A stretch of 64,000 nt of DNA from Agapanthus africanus. Its lineage: Eukaryota; Streptophyta; Magnoliopsida; Asparagales; Amaryllidaceae. The stretch is taken from positions 621,021,348 to 621,085,347 of the forward strand of contig CM057342.1 of assembly GCA_030015575.1 (NCBI GenBank). The letters are read 5' to 3'. The notes beneath the pieces were generated by a model. It was given only the letters and a program-made list of their open reading frames with translations, searched no databases and was not told the DNA's origin. Positions 34,004 through 42,966 of the stretch are shown here, piece by piece; the stretch's first letter is position 1, and every line of letters starts with the position of its first letter. The translations under genes and the position numbers were made by a program.

Positions 34004-34017
34004 TGCAAGTGGGAGAT
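34004..34017 (+). other. Polypurine tract of element C
   Basis: TGCAAGTGGGAGAT, identical to the B tract although the flanking pol is decayed. Confidence 0.85.
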
Positions 34018-35016
34018 TCTTAGTTATATGTATGCCCTAGTGGCCATTACTGTACATGTGATGTATATTGTAGTGGATGCTTGGACATATATAGGGAGGA
34101 CTTTCTTGCTCGACATGATAGTATGCTATCTGGTTGCTCTTTATCTAAACATGTACACTTATTGTCTCTCTATTACATATTGATAAAGCCCATAGGATGA
34201 GTACTTGACTACCAAGATTATGATGCAGATCATACCGGTAGGGACATGGTAGTCGGTAAGTACATCCTTCATTTGTTCCATGTCATAGGAGTATCGAGAC
34301 AGGGCATCGATATTCCAGAGTAGAGTAGCGTATACGCTTCTCGACCCATATGATGAGCGATGGATGATCCTACATCCATTGGTGTTTGACATCAAAGAAG
34401 GTATACGGGTGCTCAGTGGAGACTGGGTACACTGAACGGACTTGCCGAGAACTCCTAGATGGTATTATACCTATCGTCAGATAGCAGTTCTCTGATGACA
34501 CTGGAACAGGTTAGTCTGTCGACTCAAGATCGTCATAGAGTCTTGTGTGATTCCCACTGTGCTTTGATTTCCACCTTACCACGTTCAAGAGATCGTGCAA
34601 AACGGTGGTTTTTGGGTACAGTCCTGAGTCACATGGAGGCAATGAGCGATAGGAGGGGATTCCGTCTCTCCCGGTATTGGGGGTTGATGTTGCGCTATGT
34701 TCGATTGGCCATAACAGGAAATCCCTGGCCAGGGTTGCTGAGATCTACTGGTAAGTGTTATCAGTAGTTTCTCGAACCGTTATGGACCTTGCATCGGCAT
34801 GACTTATCAGGATATTAGGGTCTGACATTATACCACCCCAGGCTGTGATATGCGATATATATGACAAAGAGACCAGACTGTACGGTAGTGTTACTGATTG
34901 GATTCCCAGGAGTATGGGCAGGCTTGCTTGTTGATCTTCTGACCGCTCAATACCCAGGTGACCGTTACGTTTAGCAGACCGCTTGCGGCTCGTGGATGAC
35001 TGATATGATCACCACC
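34018..35016 (+). repeat. Second LTR of C, piece 1 of 3
   Basis: It starts TCTTAGTTATATG (first G of TGTT changed) and matches 3763-4760. It ends at CCACC, the target duplication of E. Confidence 0.9.
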
Positions 35017-35436
35017 TGTTCATATCAGAATTTTGCATTCGTATATCGCCCATTCTTAATTACATTACACATAAACAGATGCTTTTGATCCATGTCTGCT
35101 AAATAGTTGCAGGTTACAGGTTCTCAGATCATTACAGTGAAATTCATGAAAAATCGCTATAAATGTGACTACGACCAACAATAGATGAATCCGTATGATA
35201 TCACCTACCAGTTCAAGGAACAAATGAAAATCATTAGACAGTTCAATGCACAAAGCACAAGGGCAGCACAAGATTCAAGACTTCAACGCGAAGCTCAAGA
35301 AAAATGTCCACATCATTCTGCACTGTTGGAAATATGGAAGGCAATAGAAGAAATTCTGAGAAAGCAAGTAAAGAAAACAGAAGATAAAAGCAACACAGAG
35401 AAACCCTGAAGAGATGGGCCCAAGAACCCACCAAAT

Positions 35437-35485
35437 GGCCGCGGAACCGCGACCAAACAGGCTTTTCTGCCGCGGTTCCGCGGCC
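35437..35485 (+). repeat. Long GC inverted repeat in the 5' LTR of E
   Basis: The arms 35437-35454 and 35469-35485 are complementary over about 17 bp (GGCCGCGGAACCGCG against its reverse complement, one mismatch), separated by 14 bp. Each arm is also nearly self-palindromic. Confidence 0.8.
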
Positions 35486-35493
35486 ATAATATG

Positions 35494-35501
35494 CACGTGT
35501 C
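35494..35501 (+). promoter_or_regulatory. G-box/ABRE-like element in the LTR of E
   Basis: CACGTGTC, about 90 bp upstream of the TATA box. The ACGTGTC core is kept in the 3' LTR (41645-41651). In plants such cores bind bZIP factors; function here is inferred. Confidence 0.45.
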
Positions 35502-35589
35502 GGTGGGGTGTCGATGCTTTGACTCGGTCTTTGGGGCTGTTTTGTAATTTCATGTATGGATCAGAATGTAACCTAGGGTTTTTTCTATC

Positions 35590-35597
35590 TATAAATA
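35590..35597 (+). promoter_or_regulatory. Candidate TATA box, 5' LTR of E
   Basis: TATAAATA in CTATCTATAAATAGGAGGG. The counterpart is at 41741-41748 in the 3' LTR. Confidence 0.65.
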
Positions 35598-36417
35598 GGA
35601 GGGATCAAAGCCAAATAAAGGCGTGCCTCTTTTTTGTGTGCCTCTTTTTATTTCTAGATCTAGAATTTAATTCTCCATTGTAATGAGCTTTTAAGAGGTA
35701 TCAATAAAAAAGTAAGTTCCTTTATTTTTCTCGCATTTTTCTTATCGTATTTTATTATCTGCAATTATTATTTGTTAATTTAGTTGTAGAATTTAATCTG
35801 CATTTTTTCTTATCTTGAATTTTATTGTTATCTTCCTAATGAGTGAGTAATTGCTCACTTGTTAGGGATAGGAGAGGAAAGGTTTGAGAGAAGGAAATCT
35901 CTCTTACTCCTCTCTTTGCCCAAATAATTTTATTTAAAGGACTCGCTTTAAATCAACCACACTCCGCTCACTACGGCACCCTATCCTACATGATAGCGGT
36001 GATTCCCTAATTAGACCGGTTGTGGTTAAATTAACCGGAGATTAAGACTAAGAGCCAAGAACGGACGGATAAGGACCAAAAGGAAGAAACTAAGTTTCTT
36101 CCCAGTCGTGCTAATCCCCGTTGTTGCCGATTACCCTAACACCTTTATTCACAACTAAGGCATTGAAAGAAGTGAGAAGATCTCTATTTCGAACTAACCT
36201 AATCCTAACCCTAGCAAGCTTTTTATCAACTTATTCTCATTCATAGATCTTAAAACAAACCACCAACTTTTTGGACTTAACTAGTTAGAACATAAAGAAA
36301 AGAACTCCTTCTCCCTGTGGATCGACTCGTACTCAACCGGCTAGCTACCACGTGACACCGTCTTGATTGCGGTATTCTTTTAATTTTAAAACGCATACAC
36401 AATCTCAAACAATCAAA

Positions 36418-36434
36418 TGGCGCCGTTGCCGGGA
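36418..36434 (+). other. Primer-binding site of element E
   Basis: TGGCGCCGTTGCCGGGA, the same class as D, two bases after the LTR. Confidence 0.88.
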
Positions 36435-37609
36435 AGACGGTAGTCTCTTTCTTTGTGTAATTTCGGGTTAATTTAAAAAAAATTTAAAAAAAATTATAAA
36501 AATTGAAAAATTTTAAAACAAAAAAATAAAATAAAATAATAAAACAAAAAATAAAAATAATCTTGTTATTTTTGAATGGTTTTTGTGCGAGTGTGCAGGC
36601 TTGGAGAAAATTCTGATTCAGATCTAGAGCAAGCTCAGTGAACAAATCCAGAAACAGGGGATCAGAACAAACAGAGGAGAACCAACTCAGCATAGAGAAG
36701 AATTTTGGAGATCCAAACCTACTTCTCTGCCGTGGAACCGCGGCAGAATCAGGCCTTTGACCGTGGAACCGCGGTCAACCTATGACGTCAGCACCCCATT
36801 TTCTCTGTGAGTATCTTTTTCCTTCTCTCCTACCCCCTGAAATCCACTGAAATAATTTTCCTGCAGGTATTCTTTGCACAACAACCGCTTCTCCCTCTCC
36901 AATAAATTATTTTTATGCAGGATTCTTTGCGCTGCCAAATAAAAAAAAATTTGCAAGTGTTTTAGATTTTTGGTGTGTTAACTGCTTTGCATATTAATAC
37001 GGAATCTAAGGGACTATAATACCAACTCAGATTGGGTGGGGATTTCTTCACCCTCCTAAGACCCCAAAAATCACTAAAAGCATACGCATCACCATTGAGA
37101 TTAATTAAAAATATCTAAACTCAGCCAATTAAAGACTGTCGCACTCATTAGGACAGAGAAAGGTTGCGGGCATTCAGTCGTTTATCTAAACCTGACTTTG
37201 TGGTGCCTAGGCTAGACAAGTGAGAAAGGTAACTTTAAAAGGCCTGTCTCACAGTGATTCGTGAGCGGAACCCTCCTTTCTTCATTTGTGCTTACTTGGC
37301 CACAATTGGCGGTGACGAGGCGATTTGAGAGATATCTCACAACTTGTCACTTTGGAACAGTTAGGAGCATTCTAGTTGACATAGGAGACCCTAGCTCTAG
37401 GTTTGATTGTGCATGTTTAAACTGTGGTTGTTTGAAATTGTGCTGTAGTTCCGTACAAATTTTTGCAAAACTCTTTCTTAAAAATAACACTTTCAAAAAT
37501 TTCAAAACTCCAAAAACAAACAATTTTTTTTTTAAAATATAAAAAAATTAAAAAATTAAAAAATTAAAAAAAATTGCATTCCTTTTCTTCTGCTTTCTTT
37601 CATCACATC
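36435..37609 (+). other. 5' leader of element E
   Basis: An A/T-rich start (36470-36560) is followed by a GC dyad pair and TGACGTCAGC (36729-36792). From about 36940 it aligns with the D leader. It ends in an A-rich stretch before the ORF. Confidence 0.7.
36729..36792 (+). repeat. GC dyads plus TGACGTCAGC in the E leader
   Basis: GCCGTGGAACCGCGGC (36729-36744) and GACCGTGGAACCGCGGTC (36759-36776) are direct, near-palindromic repeats with a spacer carrying TCAGGCCTTT. TGACGTCA follows at 36783-36790, as in copia B. Confidence 0.75.
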
Positions 37610-38992
37610 ATGGGTACCCCACCTCGCAAAACTCTTGCCGAACTTTGGTACCCACAACCAGACATTAGTTCCTACGGTTCTTGGTTTGGTCGAATTTCGA
37701 ACGACCCCTCCATGCCCAAAATTTCTTTGAAAGATTGGATAGACGCGTCTAAGACAAACAATTGGACTCATCAATCCACTTCGTATCAACCATTTCAAAC
37801 ATTCTCCCCTTCTCATATTGATACCCCTTTTGAGAGTCCAATTGTAACCCCAAAATCTATGTCTATTGCTGAACATATTGAACAATCTCGTAACCGATCT
37901 TTCACTCTTTTCACCAATGCGAATTCTTTGGATCAACAATTCCATTCATCTTCTTATCCAAATGTTGATCCTACCCCTGTCCAACCATTCTATTCCTATC
38001 CATCCTACCCAAGTTTCGCACCTTCCCTAGACATTGCTTCTACACAGCCATTTGAGAGTTTCCAGTATCCAAACAATTTTGAATGTTTTACCGAAACTCC
38101 TTCACAACCCAAGTCTAGTCTGGAACAGGCGTTGGAAGACTTTAGAGTAGCGTCATGCCAACAGATGATGGAGTTGAATGCGTCCATGGCCGCCCTCATA
38201 CAACCTAGTGACCCGGTAGCTAGTTTCCAATTAGATCCACATTTTCCAATTTATGATGAGGCGGTAGGACAGGTTGAGAATTTGAGTGGAAAAAGTGAGC
38301 TGTACACCCTTCCAAATCAAACCTACCCATCCCTAATTGAATCCCACAACTCCTGTTTCGAATATCTATCAAGTGTCCCAAATGATTCACCAGTTGAAGT
38401 TAAAACGTTTAATGAGTTGTGCGACTTTGTAGTGTTTGATTTACCTGATTGTGAAGGATCCCTTTCGAGTGAAACCATCACCAATCCATTTGACCTCTAC
38501 ACCTCCACTCTAGAACCTAAACTGATTGATACCCATGCTTTTGATGAGGTGTATGAGAAATTTAATTTTCACTTGATCGAGAATATTGACGCTGGGAATA
38601 TTTTGGATGATGAAACCACAGATTTGGATGGGTTTATCTCTCCAATTCATCATCCTGAGTCATTAAATGTTTCTTCCAAACTTCATATGCGTCTTGATTT
38701 TGATGGGAATTGCATGGATAAGCTAAATTTTGAGGAGAGTATTGAGGAAATTATTGAGGATGAAGCAGTTTTACTTGAGGAGTCGGATTTCCCAATTCAT
38801 TCTATCCCTTTCATTGACTGTGCACACCCTCCTGAACCTTTAATCGATACCCTTCCTCAATCACTTCCATCCATCCTCGCTCCGACCTTGCAAGAAACTG
38901 TTACACTTTCATTTTCAATGTCTAGTTTACCAAGTTCGACGTACCCATGTTTTCTCACGACTCTTGAGGGATTTGACCTCATTTCTCAGTGA
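37610..38992 (+). CDS. Unrecognised 460-residue protein of element E
   Basis: I do not recognise this protein. The frame is open from 37574, and the first ATG is 37610 (MGTPPRKTLAELWYPQ). The N-terminal half is rich in Ser, Pro, Phe and Tyr. A helical segment SLEQALEDFRVASCQQMMEL lies near residue 185; its position recalls the coiled-coil at the end of D gag. The C-terminal half is acidic, with NELCDFVVFDL and TSTLEPKLIDT, faintly like the protease-RT linker of D (ELCFENL, LSTLEPELCD), and an acidic block EESIEEIIEDEAVLLEESDF. No zinc knuckle, protease, RT or integrase motif is present. It may be a remodelled gag/linker remnant or a captured gene. The long open frame in an element with about 5% LTR divergence is notable. 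Confidence 0.7.
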   Translation: MGTPPRKTLAELWYPQPDISSYGSWFGRISNDPSMPKISLKDWIDASKTNNWTHQSTSYQPFQTFSPSHIDTPFESPIVTPKSMSIAEHIEQSRNRSFTLFTNANSLDQQFHSSSYPNVDPTPVQPFYSYPSYPSFAPSLDIASTQPFESFQYPNNFECFTETPSQPKSSLEQALEDFRVASCQQMMELNASMAALIQPSDPVASFQLDPHFPIYDEAVGQVENLSGKSELYTLPNQTYPSLIESHNSCFEYLSSVPNDSPVEVKTFNELCDFVVFDLPDCEGSLSSETITNPFDLYTSTLEPKLIDTHAFDEVYEKFNFHLIENIDAGNILDDETTDLDGFISPIHHPESLNVSSKLHMRLDFDGNCMDKLNFEESIEEIIEDEAVLLEESDFPIHSIPFIDCAHPPEPLIDTLPQSLPSILAPTLQETVTLSFSMSSLPSSTYPCFLTTLEGFDLISQ

Positions 38993-39126
38993 GTTGATAG
39001 ATTAGCACAATCACTTTTTACACATCGGTCATTACAAATTGTGCTAATTTATACACTCCATCTCCACCATCAAGTTCGTATTCAACTTCTTTCTCTTTCT
39101 CTGGTTTTTGTTCTAATCTTCCTTTG

Positions 39127-39441
39127 ATGGTAGCGAGTGTTAATGAATCACAATCTGATATTTTGAGTTCGATAATTCTAGAAAAACAACTTGATTTAGA
39201 CTCTTTTAAGAATAAGGTAGATGAGCCTTACGAGTCTCCTACCTCCGTAATTTTTGAAAAATCAAGTGTGTTGAATTCTGGCGCGACATTTATTGACATT
39301 GAAACTTTCAATCGGACCATGGATGAAAGTTTCGAAGATATTTTCGCCGACGAACTCGCATTCCTAAACGACACGGATTTTTTGATTAATCAATCTCCAC
39401 CTGAAGAAGTCGAACAAATACCATTTCTTCTTATCCCATAG
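39127..39441 (+). CDS. Small acidic ORF of element E (105 residues)
   Basis: MVASVNESQSDILSS start, in a different frame from the ORF upstream and 135 bp after its stop. The segment TMDESFEDIFADELAFLNDT resembles the upstream acidic block EESIEEIIEDEAVLLEESDF, so it may be a duplicated module or the frameshifted end of the same protein. Confidence 0.45.
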   Translation: MVASVNESQSDILSSIILEKQLDLDSFKNKVDEPYESPTSVIFEKSSVLNSGATFIDIETFNRTMDESFEDIFADELAFLNDTDFLINQSPPEEVEQIPFLLIP

Positions 39442-41158
39442 GAGAATGTGACCATTCTTCCCATTCCTAATCATCCACATTCTCGTTTTCGTTCACCATT
39501 ATTGTTTCGTCTCTACAAATCGAGACGTAAACCTTTTCCATTACACTACTTATCTTTACCTTATTTCTTCCTGACTCTATAGAACATGTTCTTTCACCAA
39601 CCGCCGCTTTATAACGATAAAAATTTTGAATGGTTGGTGCTAACCTTTGGGCCTTGTATAGCTGGATACTGTGTTTTTCTCCTCCCAACTCTGAACTTTA
39701 ACGCTTAAACAGTGGAAACACTGTTTAGGGGGGGACCTTTTTGTGTATATATATTTTGTTTTCTTTTTCTGTTGATAATAAAAAATAATAATAAAAAAAA
39801 CAAGGGAGTGCCGACAATTTTGACCCTCTTGGTGTAGCCTGACAGTGAGGGCACTATCAAGTTTAAGTTTGGAGGTGTGCTCGGTAAGCTTTCTTCCTTC
39901 ATATTCATATGTATATTTTTGCATTTGAATACTTATTTTAAAACCCATAAAAATCAAAAATTTAAAAAGTTCAATTTTGGGCATATTTGACTTAAGTTCA
40001 ACATGACGGTTGAATAGTAGGGAAAAACTAGATCCTAAACTTAGTAAATTAAAGACCCTAAAAATAACCTTTCTTAAAGTTTAACTGTAGAAAATATACG
40101 TCCTTATAGTTTATTTAGAAATAGGCAAATTTTGAGTTCAGTTCTTGGGCTAAATCGAAATAAGGGAAGAGTATTGAAAGCTCTATTTGAAATATAAGTC
40201 TGAAAAATAATTCTGAATCTTAAGTCCAAATTCTGAAAGTATATACCCTACTTTACGCACTCACACATATCTTGAAACTTGGGATAGTAGAGAATACCTT
40301 GAAATGCTCTTGTCTAAAATCCTTAGTATCAAGTAAAATAAAATAAAAGTATAAGTAGTGAATAAAGAGATAAAAAAAATGAACACTGGTTTTGTAATTA
40401 CTTAAGGCAGCATAAATAAAAAAATATATAGCAATGGTGCTTTATCACCTAGTGTCTTAGACCAACTGGTTTGGGAGTCACTACTAAGCCTTAGGTGTCG
40501 CAAGACGAGGAATTACGCCTAAATGCGCAAGCACATTTTGTAATCGGTCGTTTAGTACCTCAAGAAGTATTAATGGTCGTATGAAGAATGTGTGAGCAAT
40601 TTCATCTAAAATTCACCAACTAAAAGTATTTTGGAATATGGACAAGAGTATGATAGCTTGAATTGAATTTCCAAGTGTAGGGGTGATAATTACACACACG
40701 TAAGGGTATATAATTGGAATTTGGAGGAGAGATAGAAATAAAAAATATATATATATAGGGCTTATATCTTCAGTAGAGATGATAAAAATTCCTGATTTAA
40801 GATTGCACCTTAGAAGAAAAACTTAGGAGATGCTGAAACCTTTATAAACCTGCAAAACGTATATGATCTTAAGTTAAATGAAAAGGAAGCGTGAAAACTA
40901 CGGGTTGATGATTTCTAAATTGAAGATAATAGAATTTCTTGCTAGAATACTGAATTGAAGAATTAGAGTCAACAGCCAAATTGATCGGATTTTGTGGGTA
41001 GTATCTGGTGAAAACCCTTAGGAGACAACACTCCTCCTACTAGGGACACCTAGAGTTTAACGGCTTGTTGCACGAGATCAGTGTAATCGCGTTCCCTACG
41101 AAAGTGAGGTGAGGATTTTTCGAGAATAAATTGGCTTTGCTCAGGACGAGCAAAAGAT
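39442..41158 (+). other. 3' non-coding module of element E
   Basis: It holds a 9-bp hairpin with a GAAA loop followed by seven G (39706-39734), a second hairpin with one mismatch followed by AAGTTTGGAGG (39841-39872), and a 1 kb block (40195-41158) aligned with the 3' module of D. No protein-like frame is conserved between the two. Confidence 0.7.
39706..39734 (+). other. GNRA-type hairpin followed by a G tract
   Basis: TAAACAGTG pairs with CACTGTTTA around GAAA with no mismatch, then GGGGGGG. It lies at the start of the 3' non-coding module. Confidence 0.75.
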
Positions 41159-41173
41159 AAGTTTGGGGGTATT
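41159..41173 (+). other. Polypurine tract of element E
   Basis: AAGTTTGGGGGTATT directly before the 3' LTR, one base different from D. Confidence 0.85.
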
Positions 41174-42603
41174 TGTTCATATCAGAATTTTGCATTCGTA
41201 TATCGCCCATTCTTAATCACATTACACATAAATAAGTGCTTTTGATCCATGTCTGATAAATAGTTGCAGGTTATAGGTTCTCAGATCGTTACAGTGAAAA
41301 ATCACTACAAATGTGAGACTACGACCAACAATAGATGAATCCGTATGATGCCGCCTACCAGTTCAAGGAACAAATGAAAATCATTAGACAGTTCAATGCA
41401 CAAAGTACAAGGGCAGCACAAGATTCAAGATTTCAACGCGAAGCTCAAGGCAAAAGTCCACATCATTCTGCACTGTTGGAAATCTGGAAGGAAATAGAAG
41501 AAATTCTGAGAAACCAAGTAAAGAAAACAGAAGATAAAAGCAACACAGAGAAACCCTGAAGAGATGGGCCCAAGAACCCACCAAATGGCCGCAGAACCGC
41601 GGCCAAACAGGCCTTTCTGCCGCGGTTCCGCGGCCATAATACGTACGTGTCGGTGGGGTGTCGGTGCTTTGACTCGGTCTCTGGGGTTGTTTTGTAATTT
41701 CATGTATGGATCAGAATGTAAACCTAGGGTTTTTCCTATCTATAAATAGGAGGGCTCAAAACCAAATAAAGGTGTGCCTCTTTCAGGGTGCCTCTTTTGG
41801 GGCATGCCTCTTTTTAATTTCTAGATCTAGATTTAATTCTCATTTTTTAATGAATCGTTGAGAGGTCATCAATAAAAGTAAGCTTTTCTTTTATCTTGCA
41901 TTGTTTTTTTTTATCTGCAATTTATTACCTGCAATTTCTTATCTGTTCTTTTATTATTTGCAAATTAGTTTATCATTCAAAAAGAAAATATAAAAATGAA
42001 TTTTATCGTCACTTTCCTAATGAGTGAGTAATTCCTCACTTGTTAGGGTTAGGATAGGGAATGTTTGAGAGAAGGAAATCTCTCTCATTCCTCTCTTTGC
42101 CAATATAATTTTATTAAAAGGACTCTTTTTAAATCAACCACAGACCGCTCACTACGGCACCCTATCCTACGTGATAGCGGTGATTCCCTAGTTAGACCAG
42201 GTGTGATTGAATTAACTGGAGATTAGGGCTAAGAGCCATGAACGGACGGACAAGGACCAAAATGAAGAAACTTAGTTTCTTCCCAGTCGTGATAATCCCC
42301 GTTGTTGCCGATTACCCTAACACCTTTATTCACAACTAAGGCATTGATAGAAGCGAGAAGATCCTTATCTCAAACTAACCTAATCCTAACCCTAGCAAGC
42401 TTTTTATCAACTTTTATCTCATTCTTAGATCTTAAAATAAAACCACCAATTTTTTGGACTTAACTCGTTAAAACATAAAGAAAAGGAATCCTTCTCCCTG
42501 TGGATCGACCCGTACTCAACCGGCTAGCTACAAAGCGACACTGTCTTGATTGCGGTATTCTTAAATTTTTAAACACGCACGCACAAAACAGCTCTATCAA
42601 TCA
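41174..42603 (+). repeat. 3' LTR of element E (1430 bp)
   Basis: Same order of parts as the 5' LTR: ORF 41335-41559, GC inverted repeat 41587-41635, ACGTGTC 41645-41651 and TATA box 41741-41748. About 5% diverged, with small indels. Confidence 0.88.
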
Positions 42604-42608
42604 CCACC

Positions 42609-42966
42609 TACTCCCGGCGTATTGACGAGTCTTTAGAGTCCTACATGGAGGTTTCCTGGCTCAAGCGAAATGAAGTAGGAGCATATATGTGATATGTGCG
42701 GGTCCGAAATTAATACGTGTATGTGATACTGTATTCTATTCTCGCGATATGTGATAGGACGGTTATATGTGATATAGCCGGGTTATCGGATCAAGTGTTG
42801 ATTCGATAAGTTGATACATTTGATATTAGCCGGTTGTATGTGATATAGCCGGATTATTAAATCAAGTGTTGATTTAATAATTTAATGTATATTTATATAT
42901 TTGATATATTGAATTATATTAATTAATATTAGCTCACTTAAACATTTCTTTTTCTCACTTGTGTGC
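42609..42966 (+). repeat. Second LTR of C, piece 2 of 3
   Basis: It matches 4761-5120 of the 5' LTR. It lies between the target duplications of E and F and ends in TGTGC. Confidence 0.9.

Larger units (their letters stand above)
35017..36415 (+). repeat. 5' LTR of element E (1399 bp)
   Basis: It contains a 74-codon ORF (35185-35409), a strong GC dyad pair (35437-35485), a CACGTGTC box (35494-35501) and a TATA box (35590-35597), in that order, so it looks like a compact promoter. Confidence 0.88.
35017..42603 (+). mobile_element. Element E: non-autonomous Athila-related gypsy element with an unrecognised ORF
   Basis: LTRs are 35017-36415 and 41174-42603 (TGTTCATATC...ATCAATCA or AAACAATCA), the duplication is CCACC (35012-35016, 42604-42608), and PBS and PPT are of the same type as D. 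The 5' leader and the 3' module align with D. There is no gag core, protease, RT, RNase H or integrase. In their place is a 460-codon ORF plus a 105-codon ORF. The LTRs differ by about 5% in the part I compared. It must have depended on proteins from another element to move. Confidence 0.88.

Noticed and set aside
35185-35409. 74-codon ORF present in both LTRs of E (also 41335-41559)
   Set aside because: Both copies exist because LTRs are copied at insertion. Between them, amino-acid changing differences are as common as silent ones, and no start or coding context supports translation.
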